Shown here piece after piece: positions 6,898 through 13,651 of a stretch of 21,817 nucleotides of DNA; the stretch's first letter is position 1, and each line of letters starts with the position of its first letter. Both the position numbers and the translations under genes were made by a program. The DNA lies in IMG/VR virus record IMGVR_UViG_3300025079_000034, positions 1 through 21,817 of that record. One strand, 5' to 3'. The notes under the pieces were generated by a model. That model was not told the DNA's origin. It searched no databases and was given only the letters and a program-made list of their open reading frames with translations. Source of the DNA: a virus.

Positions 6898-7362
6898 TTA
6901 CTTTTTAGTACCACCGAAGGTTACACGAGATTGCCTTTCAATATTGATTGGCATTCTACTATCTTGCTCCTTCATTAAATCGTGTTTGACAGCTTCGTCT
7001 CTTTGTTTATGACGGTCTGTCATATACTCTTGACGTTGTTGCGCGATTTCTGTTGGTACCTTCGCAAGTAGAAGGCCACCTACCCCAATCACTCCCTTGT
7101 ATTTACCGTCTTCGACAGTAGGATAGTCAGATGCATTTTCAACTTCTTCAGATCTTACTAATTCATACCCTTCTCTTAATCTTCCAGATATGTTTTTCGT
7201 ATCTTGAAAGCCAACGCTTTCTGCTCTAATCCATCTATACCTGAATCCATCAGGTGCAGGGGGTGCATCTAGAGAAGATGGTGGAACCCACACTTTTGGT
7301 CTTTCAGACTTTGACCGTGTTTGATCCGCACGTTGAGAAGTATTTTTATTTTCTTTTTCCAT
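6898..7362 (-). CDS. Conserved head-module protein, unknown
   Basis: A 154-residue hydrophilic protein. The N-terminal 20 residues are disordered and charged. It then has the segment KVWVPPSSLDAPPAPDGFRY (about 23-42) followed by RWIRAE, a pattern I recognise from marine phage head modules beside the scaffold gene. The centre has a small globular part (GKYKGVIGVGGLLLAKVPTE, about 87-106). The end is a basic helix (QQRQEYMTDRHKQRDEAVKH). It starts one base after the TAA of the scaffold gene, with AAGGAG formed by the scaffold's last codons. A scaffold cofactor or head-vertex protein is possible; the function is unknown. Confidence 0.55.
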   Translation of the reverse strand: MEKENKNTSQRADQTRSKSERPKVWVPPSSLDAPPAPDGFRYRWIRAESVGFQDTKNISGRLREGYELVRSEEVENASDYPTVEDGKYKGVIGVGGLLLAKVPTEIAQQRQEYMTDRHKQRDEAVKHDLMKEQDSRMPINIERQSRVTFGGTKK

Positions 7363-7363
7363 G

Positions 7364-8326
7364 TTACGCTCCTTCCTTCGTGAGTTTTAATTGTTTTGCG
7401 TAGTCTTCGAGTGGCACACCTAATTTTTTAGCTATTGCTACTTGTGAAGATGTGAGTCTCACAGTTTTGCGACCAGGCTTTACGCTTCTTGTGGCTGAAG
7501 CCACTGTCTGAACAGGGGCGGTCGTTTGCCTATTGTTAGTATTACCAAATTTATGAGGGAAGTCAACTCTAATTCTTTTATCAACTTCTGCATAATATTC
7601 GTCAGAATTGGGATCATAACCTTCTTTATCAGTTAAGTCCTTATGTATCTCAAAAGCAGTATATGTCATTGCTCTATCGTTGCCAAACCAACTATTATTA
7701 GATGCCCAAGCATCAGCTCTGGGATCTGTATTAATCGGTTCTTGCATTGTTTGAGCAGGTTGCATAACCTGGTTTTGAGGAACATTAACAGGTATTTCTT
7801 CCTGTCTTCGTTCTCTACCTTCTTTAGTTTGTTCAAGTTTTGCATTCTCAAAAGCAAGAGTTGCAATTCTTTTGTTAGCTTCTACTTGAGCAGTAGCATC
7901 TCCGTTTTCAATAGCTGACGATAATTCTTTTTGTGCAGCTTCTAAACCGGTATTAATACTAGTCTCAAACTTCTTAACATATTCAGAATCAGTTTTTTCA
8001 AACTTCTTTTCTAGAACCTGTCTTTTTTCTTCAACAGCTCTTGCGTACTGAACAGCAGCTTGTTCTCTTCTTTCTGCTTCTCTCATTTTACGAGTTAATT
8101 TCGCAATACGAGATTGTACCCCTTTACTGTAATCTTCAAGATTTTCATCTTGTTTTTTTTCGTCTAACCTTGTTTCTCGTTCGTTTTCAAATGTTTTATC
8201 TGTTCCTGTATCTTGTTCCGTGTTTTCCGTTTCTACAACGGATTCGTCTTTTGTTTCTTCAATAGAAACTTCTGCATCAGGTCCTGATGTATCTATTGGT
8301 ACTAATTTATTTTCTTCGTCTGGCAT
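7364..8326 (-). CDS. Capsid scaffolding protein
   Basis: A 320-residue, very charged, low-complexity protein. An acidic Asp/Glu/Thr-rich N-terminus (1-65) leads to a long coiled coil (about 66-180: VQSRIAKLTRKMREAERREQ onward). A Gln/Pro-rich linker (PVNVPQNQVMQPAQTMQEPI) follows, then a more conserved part (DPRADAWASNNSWFGNDRAM, about 201-220). A basic C-terminal domain begins at about 285 (PGRKTVRLTSSQVAIAKKLG). An acidic/coiled body with a basic C-terminal capsid-binding end is typical of scaffold proteins, and the position before the capsid gene agrees. No separate head protease gene is visible. The RBS is AAAGGAG. Confidence 0.75.
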   Translation of the reverse strand: MPDEENKLVPIDTSGPDAEVSIEETKDESVVETENTEQDTGTDKTFENERETRLDEKKQDENLEDYSKGVQSRIAKLTRKMREAERREQAAVQYARAVEEKRQVLEKKFEKTDSEYVKKFETSINTGLEAAQKELSSAIENGDATAQVEANKRIATLAFENAKLEQTKEGRERRQEEIPVNVPQNQVMQPAQTMQEPINTDPRADAWASNNSWFGNDRAMTYTAFEIHKDLTDKEGYDPNSDEYYAEVDKRIRVDFPHKFGNTNNRQTTAPVQTVASATRSVKPGRKTVRLTSSQVAIAKKLGVPLEDYAKQLKLTKEGA

Positions 8327-8344
8327 AGTTACTCCTTTCTATGA

Positions 8345-8758
8345 TTAAAACTCATGCAAGATGTCCTCTGGACTATCAATTGTTGCTAATACTTCGTCGT
8401 CATTTAATAAACGCATTTCTCCGCCGTCTATTTTAATTCGGCTGCCTGCATAACGTGCAAACATTACCCAATCTTTGACCTTGCACCACGGGCCTTCGGG
8501 ATATCTTTCTTTATCCTTGTAACATTGAGGACCCATAGCCATAACCAAACCAACTTGAGATGCAACTTGTTGCCTCTCTAAAGTTGTTTCAGCTAATACT
8601 AATCCACCTTTAGTTTTATCTTTCATTTTAAAAGGTAAAACTATTAACCTCCACCCAGTAGGCTTTGGTAACTTAGGTTCTTTCTCTTCTTTTTTCTCTG
8701 ATTTTTTTACACCAACAAGATCATTGTTCGGTGTTAATATTGATGACTGTTCCTTCAT
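8345..8758 (-). CDS. GroES-like co-chaperonin (Cpn10)
   Basis: A 137-residue protein. An acidic/basic extension of about 33 residues precedes a Cpn10-like barrel. PTGWRLIVLPFKMKD (33-47) is the first strand, KTKGGLVLAE (48-57) corresponds to the mobile loop that binds GroEL, GLVMAMGP (70-77) to the conserved GxVxAVGxG-type strand, and VKDWVMFARYAGSRIKIDGG (94-113) to the GDxVLFxxYxGxxIKxxGxE region. DDEVLATID ends the fold. Phage co-chaperonins such as T4 gp31 replace host GroES so that the capsid protein can be folded; the position in the head cassette supports that role. AAGGAG precedes the ATG, which lies inside the end of the 74-residue gene (38-base overlap). The N-terminal extension is longer than in bacterial GroES. 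Confidence 0.8.
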   Translation of the reverse strand: MKEQSSILTPNNDLVGVKKSEKKEEKEPKLPKPTGWRLIVLPFKMKDKTKGGLVLAETTLERQQVASQVGLVMAMGPQCYKDKERYPEGPWCKVKDWVMFARYAGSRIKIDGGEMRLLNDDEVLATIDSPEDILHEF

Positions 8759-8945
8759 TGTGCTCCTTATCGTTTAGCAGGTTAGAGATTTCCTGACGCA
8801 CTGATTCCAGTGCATTGATTTGTCCTATTATATACTTGTAATTTTCCATACTGTCAACCCCTCCAGAAGTTACGGATATTGACAAATCTTCTATTCTTGA
8901 ATCTAAAAATCTTAAAGTTTTATTTATTACTGTTTCTAATTGCAT
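8721..8945 (-). CDS. Small helical protein, unknown
   Basis: A 74-residue protein, mostly helical (MQLETVINKTLRFLDSRIED; YIIGQINALESVRQEISNLL at about 39-58), with a short acidic tail. Its ATG overlaps the TAA of the preceding 55-residue gene (TAATG). Its 3' end carries the AAGGAG and start of the co-chaperonin gene in another frame. It may form a coiled-coil dimer. Small proteins of this kind are common in this position in marine phages; the function is unknown. Confidence 0.55.
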   Translation of the reverse strand: MQLETVINKTLRFLDSRIEDLSISVTSGGVDSMENYKYIIGQINALESVRQEISNLLNDKEHNEGTVININTEQ

Positions 8946-9112
8946 TATTTCTTCGCTACCTTTCCTGTGTTTTCACCTTTTTTAATAACATAATCTTGAG
9001 TACCATTAGCTCCCGTATTCACTTCTTTTTTTAGTTCTTTAAAAAGGTTCATTTGTTTTTTATCTTTTTCTTTCTTTTTAGAATATTCTTCTAAAGCTTT
9101 TGTATCTCTCAC
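8945..9112 (-). CDS. Lys-rich microprotein, 55 residues (GTG start)
   Basis: The frame runs from a GTG that shares its first G with the TAG stop of the preceding gene (TAGTG) to a TAA that shares its last A with the next ATG. It encodes RDTKALEEYSKKKEKDKKQM after the start, then an FKELKKEVNTGANGTQDYVI segment and a basic end (GKVAKK). The N-terminal half is a charged helix. An internal ATG at 9052 would give 35 residues but has no RBS; the GTG start fits the overlap pattern of its neighbours. No family is recognised. Confidence 0.55.
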   Translation of the reverse strand: MRDTKALEEYSKKKEKDKKQMNLFKELKKEVNTGANGTQDYVIKKGENTGKVAKK

Positions 9113-9405
9113 TAGCAATTCCACTTTCTAAGTGATTTAGATAATCTATCCTCTCCAGTATTATTACTAGCCTTTTGTCTTTTACGCATCCCCTTCATAC
9201 GCGCGCAGAACGACTTACGTCTTTTTGCAGCTTTAGATCCTTTTTTTAATTTTGATGGTTTTGTTGTAACAGCAGTTTTTAATTTAGAACCAGGGTTCGC
9301 TGCTTTATACGAATCAACACCTTTTTGATTTAATCCACCGGACTCTGACTTACCTTCTTTTCTAGTCCACGCTGGACTACCACCTCTTTTAAAATCTTGT
9401 CTCAT
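9112..9405 (-). CDS. Basic Cys-containing protein, DUF6321-like
   Basis: A 97-residue, strongly basic protein. DFKRGGSPAWTRKEGKSESG (4-23) and GLNQKGVDSYKAANPGSKLK (24-43) match a recurrent phage domain that I believe is DUF6321. The second half, KRRKSFCARMKGMRKRQKAS (about 61-80), ends with LSKSLRKWNC, a tail seen in many marine phages. Two cysteines (one in SFCARM, one as the last residue) are conserved parts of these motifs. It begins by an ATGA overlap with the 84-residue gene. A nucleic-acid-binding or virion-internal role would suit the charge, but this is inference. Confidence 0.65.
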   Translation of the reverse strand: MRQDFKRGGSPAWTRKEGKSESGGLNQKGVDSYKAANPGSKLKTAVTTKPSKLKKGSKAAKRRKSFCARMKGMRKRQKASNNTGEDRLSKSLRKWNC

Positions 9406-9656
9406 GTGAATGTTTTTACGTTTGTAGGTTTACCACCTGGATTACCAGCTGCTCTTTTTCGTTTGACAGCACTCACCTTTTGCCCTTTTGACATCTGTGT
9501 GGCTTTTGCAAGTGGGACGCATTTTGGATATTTCCTCTTTGAGCCTTTGCTTCTCCCGCAAGGTTGATACTTCCCGTCTTTCTTCGGCGCTCCAATATCG
9601 ACCCATTTTTCCGATACCCATTTTCTCAACCCACCTTTTGAAAAGTGAGTACGCAT
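9402..9656 (-). CDS. Basic Cys-containing protein, DUF5872-like
   Basis: An 84-residue, basic protein. LRKWVSEKWVDIGAPKKDGK (10-29) leads to YQPCGRSKGSKRKYPKCVPL (30-49), with a CGR...YPKC pair that could bind metal. The end is KRKRAAGNPGGKPTNVKTF. I recognise this set of motifs from a small domain common in marine phages and marine bacteria, probably DUF5872. It starts by TAATG overlap with the 67-residue gene, behind AAGGTGG. Another open frame over the same bases (9442-9669) lacks these conserved motifs and is not the gene. The function is unknown. Confidence 0.65.
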   Translation of the reverse strand: MRTHFSKGGLRKWVSEKWVDIGAPKKDGKYQPCGRSKGSKRKYPKCVPLAKATQMSKGQKVSAVKRKRAAGNPGGKPTNVKTFT

Positions 9657-9859
9657 TAAACACAGCCACCTTTAACGTATTTCATTCTAGTCATATCCAT
9701 CATTCCACCACCCATAGCTTTTTTTCTAGTTTTCTTTTTGCCACCTGGTGTAACTTTTCCTGAACATACGGCTGAACCGTACATGTTAGCATATGCTGAA
9801 GGGTATACTTTGAATTTTCTTTTAGCGGCTGCTTTGCCTTTTGCACAAAGTTTAGCCAT
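9656..9859 (-). CDS. Basic Cys-containing microprotein with YPSAYAN motif
   Basis: A 67-residue protein. MAKLCAKGKAAAKRKFKVYP (1-20) is followed by SAYANMYGSAVCSGKVTPGG (21-40), a KKKTRKKA stretch, and a Met/Gly-rich end with KGGC. The KVYPSAYAN...CSGK block is a recurrent marine phage motif. Cysteines at 5, 32 and 66 could coordinate metal. It is translationally coupled on both sides by TAATG overlaps. With its two neighbours it forms a run of three Cys/Lys-rich genes which may be parts of one modular family. The role is unknown. Confidence 0.6.
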   Translation of the reverse strand: MAKLCAKGKAAAKRKFKVYPSAYANMYGSAVCSGKVTPGGKKKTRKKAMGGGMMDMTRMKYVKGGCV

Positions 9860-9996
9860 TATTTTTTCGCTTTCCCACCTGTTTTAGCAACCATTCTTTT
9901 TGGATTATATCCAAACTTTTTTGCTAACTCAGGGTTTGATTTAGCTAGTTTAGCTAATCCTTTATTTTTACTTTTACTAATTGGTTTTCCTGGCAT
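9859..9996 (-). CDS. Lys-rich microprotein, 45 residues
   Basis: This frame is bounded on both sides by TAATG overlaps, with AAAGGAGAATA directly before its ATG. The product starts MPGKPISKSKNKGLAKLAKS and continues through NPELAKKFGYNPKRMVAKTG to a basic end. The LAKSNPELAKKFGYNP segment looks like a small conserved helical motif. The MPG start is shared with the 80-residue protein two genes upstream. It is too short for ordinary ORF cut-offs, but the RBS and double overlap support it well. The function is unknown. Confidence 0.6.
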   Translation of the reverse strand: MPGKPISKSKNKGLAKLAKSNPELAKKFGYNPKRMVAKTGGKAKK

Positions 9997-10301
9997 TATT
10001 CTCCTTTAGCTTTTTTAAACATTCTACCTATTACTTTGGTATTATCTTTTTGTATTCTTTTATATGCTTCTTTATTTGATTCAGATTTTTTTGTACTTTT
10101 TTTAAAAGTTAAAGGCATATCATTTTCTATTTCAAAAGCAGTTTGTTTTAATTTTGCTGTTGAACCTTTTAATTTTTCTGTACCAATTTTTAAATCTCTT
10201 GTTGCTTTTTGTATTTTTGTCTCAGGTACGTTTGTTTTAGTTTTGTTGATAGCTTTACCTGCAGCTTTTAAAGCTTTGTATCCGTATGATAAAATTCCCA
10301 T
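9996..10301 (-). CDS. Basic helical protein, unknown
   Basis: A 101-residue protein, about a quarter Lys. MGILSYGYKALKAAGKAINK (1-20) could be an amphipathic helix. ETKIQKATRDLKIGTEKLKG (27-46) looks like a short coiled coil, and the basic end is KVIGRMFKKAKGE. A strong AAAGGAGG precedes the start, encoded in the last codons of the 14-codon leader-like ORF. The final codons (AAAGGAGAA) in turn provide the RBS for the next gene. No family is recognised; a DNA-condensing or virion-internal role would fit the composition only. Confidence 0.55.
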   Translation of the reverse strand: MGILSYGYKALKAAGKAINKTKTNVPETKIQKATRDLKIGTEKLKGSTAKLKQTAFEIENDMPLTFKKSTKKSESNKEAYKRIQKDNTKVIGRMFKKAKGE

Positions 10302-10345
10302 TATTTTTTTCCTCCTTTAAATATTTGTTTTTTTAATTTATCCAT
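10301..10345 (-). CDS. 14-codon coupling ORF
   Basis: A complete mini-frame (MDKLKKQIFKGGKK) lies exactly between two genes. Its ATG shares an A with the TAA of the 80-residue gene, and its TAA shares an A with the ATG of the 101-residue gene. Its codons for K-G-G-K contain the AAAGGAGG of the downstream start. It may be a coupling device that carries ribosomes across a 42-base gap rather than a functional peptide. Its QIFKGGKK end resembles QIFKAGKKG, the end of the 128-residue membrane protein two genes upstream. Confidence 0.4.
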   Translation of the reverse strand: MDKLKKQIFKGGKK

Positions 10346-10587
10346 TATGAATTTCTTCCAAATGCTCTACCACCACCTTTTAGTGCTACACCACCTCTTT
10401 TCATAGGTTTTTTTGGTTGTTGCAAAAAATTACCTGTTTTAGAATTAAAAGTTCCTAGACCTCTATCAATTATACTTTGTTGGTAATCTGTTGGAAAAAA
10501 AAGTTTTTCTTCTCTCTCAACTGGTTTAGATTTTGAAGCTTTACCTTTAGTAGCTCTTATTTTTTTTTTTGGATTTTGTCCTGGCAT
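10345..10587 (-). CDS. Basic Gly-rich protein, unknown
   Basis: An 80-residue protein. The N-terminus is Lys-rich (MPGQNPKKKIRATKGKASKS) and likely disordered. A short ordered core (LFFPTDYQQSIIDRGLGTFN, about 29-48) follows, then PMKRGGVALKGGGRAFGRNS as the end. The RGGVALKGGGRA tail is recurrent in pelagiphage-like small proteins and recalls the Gly-loop motifs of the two large proteins upstream. The RBS is AAGGAT. It starts 3 bases after the stop of the membrane protein. The function is unknown. Confidence 0.55.
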   Translation of the reverse strand: MPGQNPKKKIRATKGKASKSKPVEREEKLFFPTDYQQSIIDRGLGTFNSKTGNFLQQPKKPMKRGGVALKGGGRAFGRNS

Positions 10588-10590
10588 ATT

Positions 10591-10977
10591 TTATCCTTTT
10601 TTTCCTGCTTTAAATATTTGTGTTCCTTTTATACCATAGATTGACGCTACTACAAGTATCCAAAGATTAGTAAACCATTTTGGTAGCTCTGAGAACATCT
10701 CGAAAAACAATTTTACCTTGTCCATTGCTGTTGGATCGTCACTTACGACTGCCCAGGCTAAGATTGCGATTGGCAAACTTAAAATTATTAAAACTGCCTC
10801 GTCTTTCCAGTCTGATTGTCTAGCTTCAAGTAGTTTTCCTTGGTAAGCTTCTTCTCCCGAAGCCATACGAGAAGCATGCATCAATTGTGCATCCGACATT
10901 GCCATTTTAGTCTTCTGTTTGTTAGCGTAAATTTTACTACCAGCAGAGACGGCTAATTTAATTGCCGAAAACCACAT
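10591..10977 (-). CDS. Small membrane protein, holin-like candidate
   Basis: A 128-residue product from ATG 10977 (MWFSAIKLAVSAGSKIYANK). A helical, charged region (about 21-62, ending QSDWKDEAV) precedes two hydrophobic segments, LIILSLPIAILAWAVV (about 63-78) and WILVVASIYGIKGTQI (about 107-122), then a basic tail. The WFSAIKLAV...RQSDWKDE pattern is recurrent in marine phages. With two membrane spans it could be a holin or a virion membrane-channel protein; neither is proven. A longer frame from GTG 11073 is possible but would cover the intact 59-codon gene just upstream, so the internal ATG is preferred. It lies one base after that gene's TAA. Confidence 0.6.
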   Translation of the reverse strand: MWFSAIKLAVSAGSKIYANKQKTKMAMSDAQLMHASRMASGEEAYQGKLLEARQSDWKDEAVLIILSLPIAILAWAVVSDDPTAMDKVKLFFEMFSELPKWFTNLWILVVASIYGIKGTQIFKAGKKG

Positions 10978-10978
10978 A

Positions 10979-11158
10979 TTAGTACCAAGTAGCTGTTTTC
11001 TTTTTATTAGATAGCATTCTTTTAGTTCCTTTAACTTGTTCCTTGTCTCCAGTAGGAATATAGTTGAAGGCACTGTTGGCAGTAGTCTTAGATCTTGGAT
11101 CTATTTCAACATTCTGCGATGGAACTGCTATTTGTTTTTCTTTTTTATAGTTCATCAT
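10979..11158 (-). CDS. Small basic protein, 59 residues, masked by a longer frame
   Basis: The frame runs ATGATG at 11158 to TAA at 10979. The product is MMNYKKEKQIAVPSQNVEID, then PRSKTTANSAFNYIPTGDKE and a basic end QVKGTKRMLSNKKKTATWY. The VKGTKRML...TATW ending is a pattern I have met in other marine phage microproteins. AAAGGT lies eight bases before the first ATG, and the stop is one base before the membrane protein start. Overlapping out-of-frame coding from a GTG at 11073 is the competing reading. The better RBS, tidy junctions and sensible composition favour this gene. Confidence 0.6.
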   Translation of the reverse strand: MMNYKKEKQIAVPSQNVEIDPRSKTTANSAFNYIPTGDKEQVKGTKRMLSNKKKTATWY

Positions 11159-11188
11159 AGTTTTTACCTTTGTTAACTTAATATATCA

Positions 11189-13642
11189 TTATTTTTCATC
11201 AAAGATAGACATTTGTTGCATGCCAGATTTAGCTAAACTTGTATTAGCTCTTAATTCTGCTAATTCTTCGTTCTGATCCATCTTATCTTCGGCTAAATCT
11301 CTTGCTTGCATTAGTTTTGCTCTATCAAAATTGGTTTTTGCTTCATCAGCTTCTCTTTTTCTATCATTTTCCATTGCTCTTAAATCAACTTCACGTGATT
11401 TTAACTTTAATAGTGGGTCATTATCAAATTGAGAAGTAATTTTATTTTCTTCTTTCATAAATTCTTCTGTCATCTCAGCAATTAACACTGCTTTTCTACC
11501 TTCTACTTCGTTATTTAACATTTGAACTTGTTCTTGTATCTGTGGGTTAGTTGCTGCCATCTGTTGCATCTGTTGTATCTGTGCAAGCTGTTCTCTAAAC
11601 TCCATTTGAACTTGTTCTTGAGCCATAATTGAAATGTGCTCTAATATATTTTTTTGAACTGCAGCCATAACTGGTGGATTATTTCTTACCATGTTAACAG
11701 ACATAAAATTCAAGTGAGCTGTAATGTGTGCTCTATGATCTTGACCAGGAAAAGCTTTGAAAGGTTTACCACCCATAGCATCAATGTGTTCTAAAGAAGG
11801 ATCTTTAGGTGCTTCTGGTGGTGTTGGAGGCAGAACGGCATCTACATCTTTTACACCAATCGCATTATACATGTTTCTATAAATTTGATACATGTTGTGA
11901 AGTTGTGGATTGCTTGTTGCAATTTGTAATTGCGTTTGAGCTAAAGTTATTCTTTGTGACATTGAAAATATATTAGGGTCAGCAACTGGGACCACGTCTA
12001 CTCTATCATCAAAATCAGATTGTTTAATATTTCTTTCACCACCCACAACATCATAAGGATATTCTGGTGGTAAATACTGTGCAACTATTTTTCCTAACAA
12101 TCTAAATTCATTCTTCATTGCTGCATAACATCTTTTATGTATTGCAGACATTACACGTGAACCACGCTCAAGAAGTGCAACTGTAGTTCCAACTGCAGCA
12201 CCTTGATTTCCGTCACCCACTTGCATATCAGCAATAGCCGCGAATCTTTGACCTGCTTGTACAACCACTCCTAATAATTGTAGAAGTGTTTGACTTGGTT
12301 CTTTGTAGGGTAGTGGAAAGAATGCATCTCTTAAATTACCACCTGGTGCATCTACATCTTTAAATTCACCTGGTTGTATTGGCGACGCTTCATCTCTAAC
12401 TCTAACTCCACGTTGTTTAAATCCAGCAGGTAAGTTAGCTAAAGTTCCAGCATCTAATAACTGTCTTAAAGCTGAAGTCGCTGTTCTCGACAATCCACCA
12501 ATCATGTGAATTAAACCAAAACCATAAAAACCTAATCCTGGTAAAAATTTAAAATGCACAAAATATTGTATTTTGTTTTTCTTTACATCTTCTGGAGCAT
12601 AGTTTCTTCTTATAGCTAGAACTGATCTACTTCCTTCTTCAACAGTTACAATGTAAGGTAGTTTAATTCCAGTTGGTTCTTTATCTTCACCAACATCTTC
12701 AAAACCTTCTAAATCTAAATTAACATGACATTCTAATAAAGTGTAGACAGGTTCGTTTGTACCTGATTTTTTAGTTCCTTCTAGTTCACGTTCTTTTTTT
12801 TCTAAATCATTATTTAAAGGTGTTCCTGGAGGACCTAATTCTACATCTCTATAGAATCCAGACACTTGTTGTTTTCTCAGTTCGTTCTCTGAAATTTTCA
12901 CGGTATGAATAACTGCCTCCGCATCTTCTAATGAGGTAGCAGTATACGGGACAACTAATTCATCCGCTGGTACAAACTTTGATACCGCTCTTCCAAGTGG
13001 CACATCGTAGTAAATTTTTTTAAATGTAGAACCTGCTAATGGTAAATGAAATAACATAGAATCAAATTCAGATTCATATTCTTTAATCTGATCCATAATT
13101 AAATAGTTCATGAAATCTTTGACACGTTGTGCCTGCTGTTCTACCTGAGGACTTTTTTTACCAATAACTTGTGTTCTTACTGGTCCATCACTTGGTAATA
13201 ATTCTTTGTAAGCTTGAGCTTGAAATTGTGTAACAGCTTCTGCTAGAACTGGGTGCGTTGCACCTGAAGCTCCTTGAAAAGGCTCTGTTCTGTTTTCGTA
13301 TTTAAAACCTAGAAGATCTAATCCTGTTCTATAAGATTGTTCCCATTCTTTTCTAGATGATTTGTAATCCATAAAATTTTGAACCATTTCATTTCCAACA
13401 GGTTCTAAAATATCATCAGGTAAAATATCAGCTAAGTTATCAAAGTGTGATTCTGTTCCAGAAATATTAATTGCACTGGGATCAAAGTCTAACGTAGCTC
13501 CGCCGTCTTCTTCTTGAATAATCTCTACAGGTTCTTTATTAACGTCTTCTTCCTGAATATTAACTTCTTCTGACATCTCTTCTTCTGAAGGAATGTCAAT
13601 CTTAGTCCTAGTATTAGGAAGTCCTTTGTCTATATCTGCCAT
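11189..13642 (-). CDS. Portal protein, P22-like
   Basis: An 817-residue protein. A long acidic N-terminus (1-80) precedes the portal core: FMDYKSSRKEWEQSYRTGLD (about 89-108), EPFQGASGATHPVLAEAVTQ (about 118-137) and the fold's stem and clip region. The conserved DMQVGDGNQGAAVGTTVALL block (about 470-489) is followed by ERGSRVMSAIHKRCYAAMKN. The last 150 residues are a Gln/Met/Glu/Lys-rich coiled coil, probably the barrel inside the capsid. It forms the dodecameric DNA gate at one vertex and docks terminase and adaptors. The length is above the 725 residues of P22 portal, mainly at both ends. The RBS is AGGAGAAATAA, with the previous stop (TAG) inside it. Confidence 0.85.
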   Translation of the reverse strand: MADIDKGLPNTRTKIDIPSEEEMSEEVNIQEEDVNKEPVEIIQEEDGGATLDFDPSAINISGTESHFDNLADILPDDILEPVGNEMVQNFMDYKSSRKEWEQSYRTGLDLLGFKYENRTEPFQGASGATHPVLAEAVTQFQAQAYKELLPSDGPVRTQVIGKKSPQVEQQAQRVKDFMNYLIMDQIKEYESEFDSMLFHLPLAGSTFKKIYYDVPLGRAVSKFVPADELVVPYTATSLEDAEAVIHTVKISENELRKQQVSGFYRDVELGPPGTPLNNDLEKKERELEGTKKSGTNEPVYTLLECHVNLDLEGFEDVGEDKEPTGIKLPYIVTVEEGSRSVLAIRRNYAPEDVKKNKIQYFVHFKFLPGLGFYGFGLIHMIGGLSRTATSALRQLLDAGTLANLPAGFKQRGVRVRDEASPIQPGEFKDVDAPGGNLRDAFFPLPYKEPSQTLLQLLGVVVQAGQRFAAIADMQVGDGNQGAAVGTTVALLERGSRVMSAIHKRCYAAMKNEFRLLGKIVAQYLPPEYPYDVVGGERNIKQSDFDDRVDVVPVADPNIFSMSQRITLAQTQLQIATSNPQLHNMYQIYRNMYNAIGVKDVDAVLPPTPPEAPKDPSLEHIDAMGGKPFKAFPGQDHRAHITAHLNFMSVNMVRNNPPVMAAVQKNILEHISIMAQEQVQMEFREQLAQIQQMQQMAATNPQIQEQVQMLNNEVEGRKAVLIAEMTEEFMKEENKITSQFDNDPLLKLKSREVDLRAMENDRKREADEAKTNFDRAKLMQARDLAEDKMDQNEELAELRANTSLAKSGMQQMSIFDEK

Positions 13643-13651
13643 TTATTTCTC

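Noticed and set aside
7643-8265. Frames on either strand within the scaffold gene
   Set aside because: They are low-complexity shadows of a charged coiled-coil gene, with no RBS or conserved motif.
9442-9669. 75-codon minus-strand frame overlapping the DUF5872-like gene
   Set aside because: It uses another frame over the same bases and breaks the conserved KWVDI, CGR and YPKC motifs; the TAATG-coupled frame is the gene.
10978-11073. GTG-started extension of the membrane protein
   Set aside because: No RBS, atypical N-terminus, and it masks a well-formed 59-codon gene that ends one base before the better ATG.
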